Shown: positions 34,435-43,358, counted from the first letter of the stretch. The stretch is DNA of 64,000 bases from Selenomonadales bacterium (GCA_003150515.1 QALW01000053.1:1-64000); one strand, 5' to 3'. Made by a program: numbers and translations. The notes: generated by a model from the letters alone, not told the origin.

Positions 34435-35559
34435 TTAATTGGACAGAATGCTGATTTCCGTCTCCTTATCAAAGAGCTGTATACGGTTGGGATCAAATAC
34501 CATCTTAACGGTATCGTTCATCATAACGGTGCTTCTGGGATTTACGCGGGCAATGATATTCTCATCCTCCTTGCCCGAGATGTTGAGATAAAGAAGAGTC
34601 TCAAAGCCCAGCTTTTCAATCAGCTCAACGTAAGCGCTGACAGTGGCCTGGGGATAATTCTGAATAAATACTTCCTCGTCATGAATATCGTCCGGCCTGA
34701 TTCCTAAAATTACTTCCCTGCCGATATAGGATTTATCAGTCAGTTTGGCTATTCTGCCTTCGGGAATAAGTATCTTATTCTCTCCGAAGCGGGCGAAGAC
34801 GCCGCCTTCTTCCTGAACAAGAGTACAGTCAATAAAATTCATGGCAGGCGAACCAATAAAGCCGGCAACGAATTTATTGCAGGGATAATCATAAAGATTC
34901 TGAGGAGAATCCACCTGCTGAATAAAACCGTCCTTCATAACTACGATTCTGGTACCCATGGTCATAGCTTCAGTCTGGTCGTGAGTAACGTAAATAAAGG
35001 TTGTGGCCAGCCTGTTATGCAGCTTGGTGATTTCAGTACGCATCTGCACGCGCAGCTTAGCGTCCAGGTTGGAAAGAGGTTCGTCCATAAGGAAGACCTG
35101 CGGCTCGCGCACAATGGCGCGTCCCAGCGCGACACGCTGCTTCTGACCGCCTGAAAGCGCCTTAGGCTTTCTCTGGAGATATTCTTCGATACCCAGAATT
35201 TTAGCGGCTTCCTTAACCTTTTTATCTATATCCGTTTTATGTACCTTGCGCAATTTAAGGCCGAAAGCCATATTGTCATAAACAGTCATATGAGGATAAA
35301 GCGCATAGTTCTGGAACACCATCGCTATATCTCTGTTTTTGGGAGCCACATCATTAACAAGCTTGTCTCCGATATAAAGCTCGCCCTCGGTTATTTCCTC
35401 CAGGCCGGCGATCATGCGGAGAGTAGTGGATTTGCCGCAGCCCGAAGGCCCTACCAGCACTATAAACTCCTTATCCTTAATTGCAAGATTGAAATCGTTA
35501 ACTGCGGTTACGCCGCCGGCATATACCTTATAAATATGCCTTAAAGTAACGTTAGCCAT
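34435..35559 (-). CDS. msmX: Sugar ABC transporter ATPase (MsmX/UgpC/MalK family)
   Basis: Cytosolic ATP-hydrolysing subunit for carbohydrate importers. Walker A GPSGCGKST, the signature LSGGQKQRVALGRA, Walker B VFLMDEPLSNLDAKLR and the switch His in YVTHDQTEAM are intact. The C-terminal TOBE/MalK regulatory region (about 240-374) is present. No permease or binding-protein gene is adjacent, so it is probably a shared ATPase serving several sugar transporters, as MsmX does in B. subtilis. GGAGG precedes the ATG, and a terminator-like hairpin lies just 22 bp upstream. Confidence 0.93.
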   Translation of the reverse strand: MANVTLRHIYKVYAGGVTAVNDFNLAIKDKEFIVLVGPSGCGKSTTLRMIAGLEEITEGELYIGDKLVNDVAPKNRDIAMVFQNYALYPHMTVYDNMAFGLKLRKVHKTDIDKKVKEAAKILGIEEYLQRKPKALSGGQKQRVALGRAIVREPQVFLMDEPLSNLDAKLRVQMRTEITKLHNRLATTFIYVTHDQTEAMTMGTRIVVMKDGFIQQVDSPQNLYDYPCNKFVAGFIGSPAMNFIDCTLVQEEGGVFARFGENKILIPEGRIAKLTDKSYIGREVILGIRPDDIHDEEVFIQNYPQATVSAYVELIEKLGFETLLYLNISGKEDENIIARVNPRSTVMMNDTVKMVFDPNRIQLFDKETEISILSN

Positions 35560-35580
35560 AAAAAACCTCCAATATTAAAA

Positions 35581-35608
35581 CTCTGATGTTAAAATAATAA
35601 CATCAGAG
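35581..35608 (-). terminator. Intrinsic terminator between the MacB permease gene and the sugar ATPase gene
   Basis: CTCTGATGTTA (35581-35591) pairs perfectly with TAACATCAGAG (35598-35608), followed on the minus strand by TTTTAATATT, which then runs straight into the GGAGG of the ATPase gene. It ends the export operon or attenuates the ATPase gene. Confidence 0.75.
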
Positions 35609-35667
35609 CGTGTTTTCCGCTACTGTCATTCTGCACAAAAAACATGTACAAAGAATACCAGCTTTAT

Positions 35668-36807
35668 TCATTTAAGCGCGTCAATAGGCTTCATTCCGCC
35701 CGCCTTAACCGCCGGATAAAGCCCGAAAAACAATCCCGCGGCGCAGGTTATAATCACGGCTGCGCATACCGTAGAAGCAGACAATATAAATTCTATTCCC
35801 GAAAAGCTGCATAGGAAAAATGCCGCCAAAGCGCCTAAAGGCACTCCCATTATTCCTCCCAGGAGCGAATGCAGCATAGCCTCGGTTAAGAACTGCGCCG
35901 CAATCTGCGAACTTTTCGCGCCAATAGCTTTAAGTATGCCTATTTCCTTAGTTCGTTCCTTAACGCTCAGCATCATGACGTTCATAACCCCAATTCCTCC
36001 GCATAAGATGCATACGGCGCTTATGGACACAAGTATGCCCGTAAGTATATTCAGCACCTGATTAACCATATTGATTTCCGCCGTCATATTATAGCTCTTA
36101 ATTCCCCTTTTGCCGGTAGCCGCCTCAATTGCTTTGCAGGCGATCTGTTCCGCGTCTGAAAGGGAGATTCCTTCAGTCCGGAATATAAGTTCCTGAACTC
36201 CGCTGACGTTCAGAATTCCGTTAAAAGCGTCTATGCCTATTATGCATCTATACGGCGTTACTCCCGTCATTATCAGGCTGCCGTCGTCAATAATTCCGCA
36301 GACGCATAAGCTTTTTCCCGCCAAAAGAAAGCTCATGCCCAGCGCGTCAGAGGTACCGAAAAGATGTTCGGCCATGGAATTTGTTATAACCGCCTCATAA
36401 GCCTGCTCCGAAGCAGGCCATCTTCCCCGGGCCAATTCTATTTTTTCTATCTCGGCATATTTTCCGCCTACCCCGTTCACAGTGCAGTTTATGCTTTCAG
36501 CGCCCGGCCCCGAAGCGTTAAGAGAAGCGGTATTCATAGGAGAATAAGCGGTTATTTTCTGAGTAGCCGCCGCCGGGATAAGCGCGTCCTCTTTGCTAAG
36601 AATATCTCCCTCCGAATAAATAAAGAAGCGTTCGCTGCCCACAAGTTCCATTTCGCTTTTAATTCTCGCGCTGCCTCCCGCGCTGACGCACAGCACGCAG
36701 ATAATAGAGGCAACGCTTATGATAATGCCCAGCATTGTAAGCATGCTGCGCGATAAATTATTGGAAACCGAGCAGAGCGCCCTTTTAAAATGCTCCAGTA
36801 CGTTCAA
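35668..36807 (-). CDS. MacB-type ABC exporter permease
   Basis: FtsX/MacB-fold membrane subunit of 379 residues. One N-terminal membrane helix (MLTMLGIIISVASIICVLCVS) precedes a MacB periplasmic-core-like extracytoplasmic domain (about 45-245). Three C-terminal helices follow, starting with VLNILTGILVSISAVCILCGGIG and the coupling stretch VKERTKEIGILKAIGA. It overlaps the ATPase gene by 4 bp. With the adaptor and ATPase it forms a tripartite-like exporter, in Gram-positives usually for antimicrobial peptides or signals. Substrate unknown. Confidence 0.92.
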   Translation of the reverse strand: MNVLEHFKRALCSVSNNLSRSMLTMLGIIISVASIICVLCVSAGGSARIKSEMELVGSERFFIYSEGDILSKEDALIPAAATQKITAYSPMNTASLNASGPGAESINCTVNGVGGKYAEIEKIELARGRWPASEQAYEAVITNSMAEHLFGTSDALGMSFLLAGKSLCVCGIIDDGSLIMTGVTPYRCIIGIDAFNGILNVSGVQELIFRTEGISLSDAEQIACKAIEAATGKRGIKSYNMTAEINMVNQVLNILTGILVSISAVCILCGGIGVMNVMMLSVKERTKEIGILKAIGAKSSQIAAQFLTEAMLHSLLGGIMGVPLGALAAFFLCSFSGIEFILSASTVCAAVIITCAAGLFFGLYPAVKAGGMKPIDALK

Positions 36808-37475
36808 AATGCTTCCTCCCTGAGCGCCCCGTCAGACAAAATATACTGCTTGTCGGCGTAACGCGCGGTCTTTTGGTCATGAGTGATTAATACAACGGCC
36901 GTCCCGGAGCTATTCAGCTCCTTGAGTATCCCCATAATCTCCGCGCCTGATTTTTCATCCAGATTGCCCGTGGGCTCATCAGCCAGAATAAGCGCGGGGC
37001 TGTTTATAAGCGCCCTGGCAATAGCGACGCGCTGACGCTGGCCGCCCGAAAGCTGGCCGGGACGATGATTAAGCCTGTGCTTAAGCCCTACGCCGCTTAA
37101 GGCCCGAGCGGCCAATTCTTTTCTCTGGCTGCGCTTGATTCCTGCATATGCCATGGGAAGTTCCACATTTTCCAGCGCGGTAAGATGCTCCAGAAGATAA
37201 AATGACTGGAATATATATCCTATATTTCTGTTGCGCATTCGGGCCAGACTGTTGGCGTCCATGCGGCTTATATCCTGCCCGCCGAAAATATAGCTGCCCC
37301 TCTCAGGCACGTCCAGGCAGCCCAAAATATTTAAGAAGGTAGTTTTGCCCGAACCGGAAGGGCCCATAACCGCCGCAAATTCTCCCCGCCCCAGATGAAA
37401 GGACAAACCCTTGAGGGCAGGCACAAATCTGTCTCCCTGCTTATAGCTTTTATAAATATCGTTAATCTCTATCAT
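36804..37475 (-). CDS. MacB/LolD-type ABC exporter ATPase
   Basis: ATPase of the export system, 223 residues, with Walker A GPSGSGKTT, signature LSGGQRQRVAIARAL, Walker B LILADEPTGNLD and switch His in VLITHDQKT. All catalytic residues are present. It is placed 3 bp after the adaptor gene and overlaps the permease gene, the common order adaptor-ATPase-permease. Confidence 0.95.
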   Translation of the reverse strand: MIEINDIYKSYKQGDRFVPALKGLSFHLGRGEFAAVMGPSGSGKTTFLNILGCLDVPERGSYIFGGQDISRMDANSLARMRNRNIGYIFQSFYLLEHLTALENVELPMAYAGIKRSQRKELAARALSGVGLKHRLNHRPGQLSGGQRQRVAIARALINSPALILADEPTGNLDEKSGAEIMGILKELNSSGTAVVLITHDQKTARYADKQYILSDGALREEAF

Positions 37476-37478
37476 GGC

Positions 37479-38561
37479 TTATAATTCAAAAGGCGAGATA
37501 ATCTGCTCGTTCTCAGCCAGTCCGTCCAGCACCTGAACATACTGCCCGTTATTTACGCCCAGGGAAATATACCGTTTTTCTTCCTCGCCGCCCTGATTGA
37601 GAACATTCACATAGCTGCCCCCCTCGTCCGCCATGCACCAGAGAGAAGGTATAATTAATACGTTTTGCGCGCTGCGCGTAATAACCTTTACGTCCAGACG
37701 GGAATTGATATTATATTCTCCTTCGTCCAGGCTTATCACCGCCTGAGCGCTGACCGTTCCGTCCGAATTGGCGCTTAAAGCGCTTTTGCGCGTTATTTCG
37801 CCTATAACTTTATTGCCAACATAAATTTTCTGACCGGGTATAATTTCCTCATAATCGTTCTCGTGGACGGGTACCGTCAGTTCCAGACGGCCCGTGCCCT
37901 GTATAACCGCGCATGGAGCCGAAGCGCTTATATATCCCCCTTCGGACAGCTTCTCCAAAACTATTTCTCCCGTTATGGGCGCCGTTATAACGCTCTTATC
38001 TATATTTTCCTCCAAATCGTCTATCTTTTGGCTGAGCTGCTTTAAAAATTCGTCCTCTTCACCCGAGCCCAGCAAACTGCCCGAAACAGTCACGGCGTCC
38101 TGCACTTTAAGCTGAGCTAGAAATTCATCAACCGCCTCGTTCATACTGGAATATTCCGCATAATAGCCCTGCGCCTGCATTATGCCCAATTCAGCTTTAG
38201 TTCTGGCCGCGTCCTCTTTCTGCGCCAAAAGGTTAAGCTGATATTCTTCGGCCTGAGCCTTCAGATTCTCCAATTCCTTTTCAGCCTGAACGCTGTCCAG
38301 CTTAAAAATAGGCTGCCCCTGAGTTACTAATTCGCCGTCTGAAACAAATAATTCAGCCACCTTGCCGGCCGATTCGGAATAAATATATTCGCTCTGAGCC
38401 GCCGTTACCCGTCCGCTCAATTCCAGCTGCGCCTCAACATTCCCGTATTTAACCGCAAAAGTCTCTCTCTCTTTAGGAGGCTTAAAGGTTACGGCAAACA
38501 CCGCCCCGCACAAAACGGCCGCCGTCAAGCCCCAAGCTATAAGCCATTTATACCTTCTCAT
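37479..38561 (-). CDS. Membrane-fusion / HlyD-MacA-type adaptor protein
   Basis: Single-spanning adaptor of 360 residues for the downstream ATPase and permease. An N-terminal helix (WLIAWGLTAAVLCGAVFAV) anchors it. The split lipoyl (biotinyl-like) domain is seen as GKVAELFVSDGELVTQGQPIFKLD and ITAPITGEIV, on either side of a coiled-coil hairpin (about 85-195), and beta-barrel domains follow. GGAGG precedes the ATG. First gene of the three-gene operon, behind a leader with a terminator-like hairpin. Confidence 0.93.
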   Translation of the reverse strand: MRRYKWLIAWGLTAAVLCGAVFAVTFKPPKERETFAVKYGNVEAQLELSGRVTAAQSEYIYSESAGKVAELFVSDGELVTQGQPIFKLDSVQAEKELENLKAQAEEYQLNLLAQKEDAARTKAELGIMQAQGYYAEYSSMNEAVDEFLAQLKVQDAVTVSGSLLGSGEEDEFLKQLSQKIDDLEENIDKSVITAPITGEIVLEKLSEGGYISASAPCAVIQGTGRLELTVPVHENDYEEIIPGQKIYVGNKVIGEITRKSALSANSDGTVSAQAVISLDEGEYNINSRLDVKVITRSAQNVLIIPSLWCMADEGGSYVNVLNQGGEEEKRYISLGVNNGQYVQVLDGLAENEQIISPFEL

Positions 38562-38661
38562 TTTCTATAACCTCCGGAGCAAAAATTTATCAACCATATT
38601 TTCTGCAAAGCGGCGCAAAATATACTGTGCATAAGCTGAAAAATATAAAAATACACAGCTC

Positions 38662-38702
38662 AAAAAATAAAGCGCGGCTCAATTTTGAACAAGTCGCGCT
38701 TT
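38662..38702 (-). terminator. Terminator-like hairpin in the exporter-operon leader
   Basis: AAAGCGCG and CGCGCTTT arms (38695-38702, 38669-38676) with an inner TCAA/TTGA pairing, followed on the minus strand by ATTTTTTG. It lies between a possible promoter (38722-38749) and the adaptor start, so it may be a conditional terminator. Confidence 0.6.
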
Positions 38703-38721
38703 CCCTAAAAAACACAAATAA

Positions 38722-38749
38722 AATATATATAATATAAATAAGCGCGCAA
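38722..38749 (-). promoter_or_regulatory. Possible promoter of the exporter operon
   Basis: TTGCGC (38749-38744), 16-bp spacer, TATATT (38727-38722); weak to moderate. Confidence 0.45.
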
Positions 38750-38827
38750 TCCGTTTTGGCGGAAAACCGCTCCAATAAAGCATACGCCCTGATTGCGCCG
38801 TCTGATATTATTAAAAAATTCCCGCGA

Positions 38828-38858
38828 AAAAAAGAAGCGGCCGCCGCCGCTTCTTTTT
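38828..38858 (-). terminator. Terminator of the 38874 surface-protein gene
   Basis: GAAGCGGC and GCCGCTTC arms around a CGCC loop (stem 38831-38856), with A and T tracts on both sides; on the minus strand the tail is TTTTTTT. It lies 16 bp after the stop codon. Confidence 0.85.
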
Positions 38859-38873
38859 ATCATCAAAATGAGC

Positions 38874-39767
38874 TTATAATGAATTCTTCCTGCGTTTAAC
38901 CGCAGCGGCCAGGAACCCCGTAAGAACCGCGGCCGAGCCTGCAAACAGCAGCACGTCTATATCGCCGCTTTGACTGGAATCATCCTTATTGCCGTCATCC
39001 TTCCCCGGCTCTTTCTCTCCGGATAAATCAATATTCCCTTTTTCCGCGGTATTATCCGTAATGCCTTTACCGTAAAAGAAAATATCGTCTATCAAAAGAT
39101 AGCTTTCAGTTTGATTCGGCTCCCCTATTTCGCTCATAACCAGGCACACCCTGTCCGTCATATAATCATACGCGTCCTCAGCGGTAGCCGCAGAATTACT
39201 ATCCCATAAATCTCCGAAGGAAGAGAACGGAAACAGCACATAGCCTTTGAAACCCGCCGGTATTACTATATTCCCCGTTTCAGGCACAGTGCCCGCAACC
39301 GCCTCTCCGTCCTCTATAACATAATAATCGGAGGATATAAGGCTTTCAAAAAAGCCGCCCGCATACATATGCCCCTTCATGCCAACATCATTTTTAGTAT
39401 TATTTTCAAGATACATTCCTATGCCCAGCGTACCGTCAAGATTCGCGCCTTCTTTTGAGGCCGAATCATTAGTAAGCAGCTGTATATTTTCAACCCATGC
39501 GCTTTGATAATAAAATCTAAGAGAGTTGTTAATAAATTGAATGCTTAATTCCGGATTGGAATGGGTGTACTGCACCCATTTATTGCCCGCTGATTTTTCT
39601 GTCGAAGAATCAATTATTCCGGTATCCTTCCCCGTAAAATCATCCAGAACAAATATGCTTAAAGAATCATCCGTCCAGGGGGTGGGCAAAACTGCGGCCG
39701 CAGCAGGAACAGCCAAAAGGCAGAGCGCCATAGCAGCGGCCATTATAAGGCAAACAAGCTTTTTCAT
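38874..39767 (-). CDS. Secreted, membrane-anchored surface protein of unknown function (paralogue of 20729)
   Basis: Function not recognised. The 297-residue protein has a signal peptide (MKKLVCLIMAAAMALCLLAV, cleavage after AAA), a beta-rich ectodomain of about 210 residues and a short Asp/Lys/Ser linker. A C-terminal membrane helix (VLLFAGSAAVLTGFLAA) with a KRRK stop follows. Ectodomain motifs PAGFKGYVLFPFSSF and IDDIFFYGKGIT match the 20729 protein in order and spacing. It has its own promoter and terminator. A glycan-binding beta-sandwich is one possibility, not shown. Confidence 0.75.
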   Translation of the reverse strand: MKKLVCLIMAAAMALCLLAVPAAAAVLPTPWTDDSLSIFVLDDFTGKDTGIIDSSTEKSAGNKWVQYTHSNPELSIQFINNSLRFYYQSAWVENIQLLTNDSASKEGANLDGTLGIGMYLENNTKNDVGMKGHMYAGGFFESLISSDYYVIEDGEAVAGTVPETGNIVIPAGFKGYVLFPFSSFGDLWDSNSAATAEDAYDYMTDRVCLVMSEIGEPNQTESYLLIDDIFFYGKGITDNTAEKGNIDLSGEKEPGKDDGNKDDSSQSGDIDVLLFAGSAAVLTGFLAAAVKRRKNSL

Positions 39768-39799
39768 ATTCGTCTCTCCTTTTTTATATTATTGATAAT

Positions 39800-39827
39800 A
39801 TTTTAACCTATAAATTTCAAAAGTCAA
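39800..39827 (-). promoter_or_regulatory. Promoter of the 38874 surface-protein gene
   Basis: TTGACT (39827-39822), 16-bp spacer, TAAAAT (39805-39800). Confidence 0.7.
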
Positions 39828-39984
39828 TAGCCGTAAAACATAATATCGCTCATTATTGATTGCTATAAAACTGTTTTTTGCGCATTGGGTATAAAAATAG
39901 CACAAATCTAACTCCTTGGCGGCATAAAATCCGTCTTATAAAACCGGCGCCTGCAATTCCGCTCCGCAGAACAAAACCACAGCT

Positions 39985-40031
39985 AAATAATAAAAGCCTC
40001 TAAAAGGCTTTATTTATTGCCTTTCAGAGGC
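39985..40031 (-). terminator. Terminator of nfnAB
   Basis: GCCTCTnAAAGGC and its complement (stem 39996-40031, one mismatch, AT-rich loop), followed on the minus strand by TTTTATTATTT. Confidence 0.82.
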
Positions 40032-40091
40032 GAACAGACAATATGGTCAGGATGCAAAACCGCCCATATATATTCGCAAACGCCGGAATAT

Positions 40092-41486
40092 TTATTTTCC
40101 GCTCAGCGCCTTATCAATGGAATGAGCGGCCTGCTTGCCCGCCCCCATGGCTAATATCACCGTAGCTGCGCCGCTGACGGCGTCTCCTCCCGCATATATG
40201 TTTTTAATAGAAGTCTCCAGCGTTTCCTGCTCCACCACAATACATCCCTTTTTATTGGCTTCCAGCCCTTTAGTTGTAGAACGTATAAGCGGATTGGGCG
40301 TATTGCCTATTGCCGATATAACCGTATCCACTTCCAGAATAAATTCGCTTCCTTCAAGCTTCTCCGGACGCCTTCTGCCCGATTCGTCAGGCTCTCCCAA
40401 CTGCATCTTTATACATTCCAGCCCTTTTACGCGGCCGTTTTCATCCCCTATAATCCTTACGGGCGCGCAGAGCAGCATAAATTCCACGCCCTCTTCCCTG
40501 GCATGATGAATTTCCTCCTGCCGGGCGGGCATTTCCTTTTCAGAACGGCGGTAGATAATATAAGCGTGATCGGCTCCCAGACGCTTAGCGCATCTGACCG
40601 CGTCCATGGCCACGTTTCCGCCGCCCACTACCGCCGCGCGCTTCGTGCGTTTTATAGGGGTGTCGTAATCCTCTCTATAAGCTTTCATCAGATTTATACG
40701 GGTTAAATATTCGTTAGCAGAATATACTCCCATAAGCTCTTCGCCCGGAATATTCATAAAAGTTGGAAGCCCCGCTCCCGTACCTATAAAAATAGCGTCA
40801 TATTCCTTTTGCAATTCTTCTATGGAAAGCACCTTGCCTATAACCATATTAGTCCTTATATCCACGCCCTGCTCTTCAAGCGCCTCTATTTCCTTTTGAA
40901 CTATTTCCTTAGGCAGCCTGAACTGAGGTATGCCGTACATAAGCACGCCTCCGGCAGTATGAAACGCTTCGTATACCGTCACTTCATATCCCTTGGCGCG
41001 CAGAGCTCCGGCGCAGGTTAGGCCCGCGGGACCGCCGCCTATGACGGCCACCCTCCTGCCGTTGGGCTCGGTTATAGCATTAACAGCATCCTTTTGGCTT
41101 TCATGCAGACGATGCCAATCGGCCGCAAAACGCTCCAGCCGCCCTATCCCTACCGGCTCCCCTTTTATGCCGCGCACGCATTTGGATTCGCACTGCATTT
41201 CCTGCGGACAGACTCTGCCGCAGACGCCGGGCAGGCTGTTGGTCTGCTTTATAATTTCAAAGGCTTCTTCATAATTGCCCTTAGCTATCTGAGAAATAAA
41301 TTCGGGAATATGTACTCCTACGGGGCAGCCGCTCACGCAAGGCTTATTCTTGCAGTTTAAACACCGCTCCGCCTCGTTAAGCGCTTCGGTCTCGCTGTAT
41401 CCCTTAGCCACCTCGTCAAAGCAGGTTATACGTTCGCACGGGGGCAATTCAGGCATTGGAGTCTTTTTATTCTGCATATTAGGCAT
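40092..41486 (-). CDS. nfnB: NADH-dependent ferredoxin:NADP+ oxidoreductase subunit B (GltD-like)
   Basis: Large subunit of the bifurcating NfnAB complex, which couples NADH and reduced ferredoxin oxidation to NADP+ reduction. The N-terminal Fe-S region is CLNCKNKPCVSGCPVG with further Cys in GVCGRVCPQEMQCESKC. FAD loop VAVIGGGPAGLTCAG and NADP(H) loop AAVVGGGNVAMDAVR follow within 464 residues. Similarity to glutamate synthase small subunit is strong, but the partner gene is the ferredoxin-NADP reductase-like nfnA and there is no gltB, so Nfn is the better call. AGAGGA precedes the ATG. Confidence 0.88.
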   Translation of the reverse strand: MPNMQNKKTPMPELPPCERITCFDEVAKGYSETEALNEAERCLNCKNKPCVSGCPVGVHIPEFISQIAKGNYEEAFEIIKQTNSLPGVCGRVCPQEMQCESKCVRGIKGEPVGIGRLERFAADWHRLHESQKDAVNAITEPNGRRVAVIGGGPAGLTCAGALRAKGYEVTVYEAFHTAGGVLMYGIPQFRLPKEIVQKEIEALEEQGVDIRTNMVIGKVLSIEELQKEYDAIFIGTGAGLPTFMNIPGEELMGVYSANEYLTRINLMKAYREDYDTPIKRTKRAAVVGGGNVAMDAVRCAKRLGADHAYIIYRRSEKEMPARQEEIHHAREEGVEFMLLCAPVRIIGDENGRVKGLECIKMQLGEPDESGRRRPEKLEGSEFILEVDTVISAIGNTPNPLIRSTTKGLEANKKGCIVVEQETLETSIKNIYAGGDAVSGAATVILAMGAGKQAAHSIDKALSGK

Positions 41487-41520
41487 TAAAATTCCTCTTT
41501 CTTTTATCCTTAATAAAATA

Positions 41521-42369
41521 TCACATTCCCTGAGCCTTAGCCTTCTTTATTTGCTCGCGAAGGCGGCAGGAATGGCTTTCTTCTTCCTTATACATGCCAA
41601 GACGCTTCATAGCGCTGTCAAAATCCACAAGATGACCGTCAAAATCAGGGCCGTCCACGCATGCGAATTTAACTTCGCCGCCCACTACTACGCGGCAGCC
41701 TCCGCATATGCCCGTACCGTCTATCATAATAGGATTCATGCTGACTATAGTCTTTATGCGGGGATGCTCGGTAACGGCGCATACCGCCTTCATCATTAGA
41801 AGAGGGCCTATAGCTATTACGGCGTCGTATTTTTCTCCCTGCGCAAGCAAGCTTTTCAATACGTCGGTCACAAAGCCCTTATTGCCGTTGGAGCCGTCGT
41901 CGGTAGTCAGATACAGCCGGCTGGAAACGGCGCGCATCTCTTCCTCCAGAATAATTATTTCCTTATTCCTGAAGCCTGCTATCATATCTACATGCGCGCC
42001 CATTTTAAAGAGCGCTTTAGCCTGAGGATAAGCTATGGCGCAGCCCGCGCCCCCTCCTATCACCGCCGCCCGTTTAATGCCCTCAAGATGGGTGGGCGTT
42101 CCTAAAGGCCCCACTAGATCCAGTATGCTTTCGCCCGTTTCATAGCTGTCCAGCAGCCTGGTGGTCTGCCCGACTATCTGAAATATTACCGTAACGCTTC
42201 CCGTTTGGATATCCGTATCTGCCACGGTAAGAGGTATTCTTTCCCCATGCTCGTCAGCCCGCAGAATTACAAATTGCCCCGCTTTGGCTTTGGCGGCAAT
42301 AAGAGGCGCTTCCAGCCTCATAAGAGTCATCATGTCGTTCAAACGCTTTTTTTCCAATATTTTAAACAA
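41521..42369 (-). CDS. nfnA: NADH-dependent ferredoxin:NADP+ oxidoreductase subunit A
   Basis: Small subunit carrying FAD, the NAD(H) site and one [2Fe-2S] cluster. The FAD/NAD reductase fold runs through residues 1-215, with VIGGGAGCAIAYPQ as the nucleotide loop. The C-terminal cluster motif is GTGICGGCRVVVGGEVKFAC, followed by VDGPDFDGHLVDF, which is characteristic of NfnA/SudB. The start is TTG at 42369, preceded by GAGGTG. It precedes nfnB by 34 bp and has a promoter just upstream. Confidence 0.9.
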   Translation of the reverse strand: MFKILEKKRLNDMMTLMRLEAPLIAAKAKAGQFVILRADEHGERIPLTVADTDIQTGSVTVIFQIVGQTTRLLDSYETGESILDLVGPLGTPTHLEGIKRAAVIGGGAGCAIAYPQAKALFKMGAHVDMIAGFRNKEIIILEEEMRAVSSRLYLTTDDGSNGNKGFVTDVLKSLLAQGEKYDAVIAIGPLLMMKAVCAVTEHPRIKTIVSMNPIMIDGTGICGGCRVVVGGEVKFACVDGPDFDGHLVDFDSAMKRLGMYKEEESHSCRLREQIKKAKAQGM

Positions 42370-42402
42370 GCTAACACCTCATTACCTTTTTATAACCAAT
42401 AT

Positions 42403-42431
42403 ATTTTATCACTTTATACATAAAAACGCAA
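42403..42431 (-). promoter_or_regulatory. Promoter of nfnAB
   Basis: TTGCGT (42431-42426), 17-bp spacer, TAAAAT (42408-42403). Confidence 0.6.
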
Positions 42432-42521
42432 TCGCAAAAAACGCGTTGGAGTTTAGGAAAATATTATGCCTCCAATATGCGGAAAAATCTAATTGCCTGG
42501 CAGAAAATCCCTTTCAGCCCC

Positions 42522-43358
42522 TTAATTGAAAGAATCGGATTTTTCTTTGAGCAGTCTGCCTTCTTTTAACAGAGAATGCAGCCGGGCCTGCTCCCCGCCG
42601 AGCAATGCGGCGCGGTATTCCTCCAGATGACGCTGCAAAATCTCTATTTCCTCAATAAGATTATCCCTGTTGTCCATAAAAAGCTCAGTCCACATTCTTT
42701 CATTAAGCCGGGCCACTCTCGTCATATCCTTAAAACTGCCGGCCGAAAAGCCGGATTGCTCAAGCGCCGTCGGGCTTTTTATATAAGCGCTGGAAACTAT
42801 ATGCGCAAGCTGCGAGGTATACGCTATAATCCTGTCGTGCTTTTCAGGCGTCGTAAGCACTACCTGTTTAAAGCCTAGGCTGATAAAAAGTTCTTTAAGC
42901 TTTTCTATTATTCCTCCGTCCATATCTTCCGGAGGGGTAAGCAGCATGGAAGCTCCCTTAAAAAGGCCGCCGTCCGAAAAAGCATAGCCGGAATGTTCCC
43001 TGCCCGCCATAGGATGCCCGCCTATAAATATAAAACCATTCTCCCGCGCAATTTTTTCAGCCCCGGCGCATACCGCCCTTTTTACGCCCGCGCAGTCTAC
43101 GGCCAACGCCCCTCTGCTTATATATACCGCATTAGCGCTTAAAAATTCCAAAACGTCCCCGGGATAAAGAGCGATAAAGAGCAATTGGCATTCGGACAGC
43201 TTTTCCTTTTCGGCCTTTTCTGAAATAAGCCCTTCCTCAGCCGCGCGGCGGCATACTTCTTCCGAAATATCATAGCCGTATATTTCATAGCCGCAGTTTT
43301 TAAGAGCCTTGGCAAGAGACGCGCCTATAAGCCCCAGCCCTATCACCGCCGCCCTCAT
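42522..43358 (-). CDS. tyrA: Prephenate dehydrogenase
   Basis: TyrA oxidatively decarboxylates prephenate to 4-hydroxyphenylpyruvate, the tyrosine branch. The NAD loop GLGLIGASLAKAL starts at residue 6, and the catalytic His lies in GGHPMAGREHSGYAF. At 278 residues it lacks the C-terminal ACT domain of the longer Bacillus form. I start it at 43358, where the ATG overlaps the aroF stop as ATGA; the longer frame lies inside aroF. Control therefore comes from the aroF attenuator. Confidence 0.94.
   Translation of the reverse strand: MRAAVIGLGLIGASLAKALKNCGYEIYGYDISEEVCRRAAEEGLISEKAEKEKLSECQLLFIALYPGDVLEFLSANAVYISRGALAVDCAGVKRAVCAGAEKIARENGFIFIGGHPMAGREHSGYAFSDGGLFKGASMLLTPPEDMDGGIIEKLKELFISLGFKQVVLTTPEKHDRIIAYTSQLAHIVSSAYIKSPTALEQSGFSAGSFKDMTRVARLNERMWTELFMDNRDNLIEEIEILQRHLEEYRAALLGGEQARLHSLLKEGRLLKEKSDSFN

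Larger units (their letters stand above)
39768..40091. other. 324-bp gap: surface-gene promoter and NfnB terminator
   Basis: Holds the promoter at 39800-39827 and the terminator at 39985-40031. The 150 bp between them show no gene or motif that I can support. Confidence 0.5.

Noticed and set aside
40092..41486. Glutamate synthase small subunit (gltD)
   Set aside because: No gltB is present, and the adjacent NfnA with its C-terminal [2Fe-2S] motif indicates the Nfn complex.
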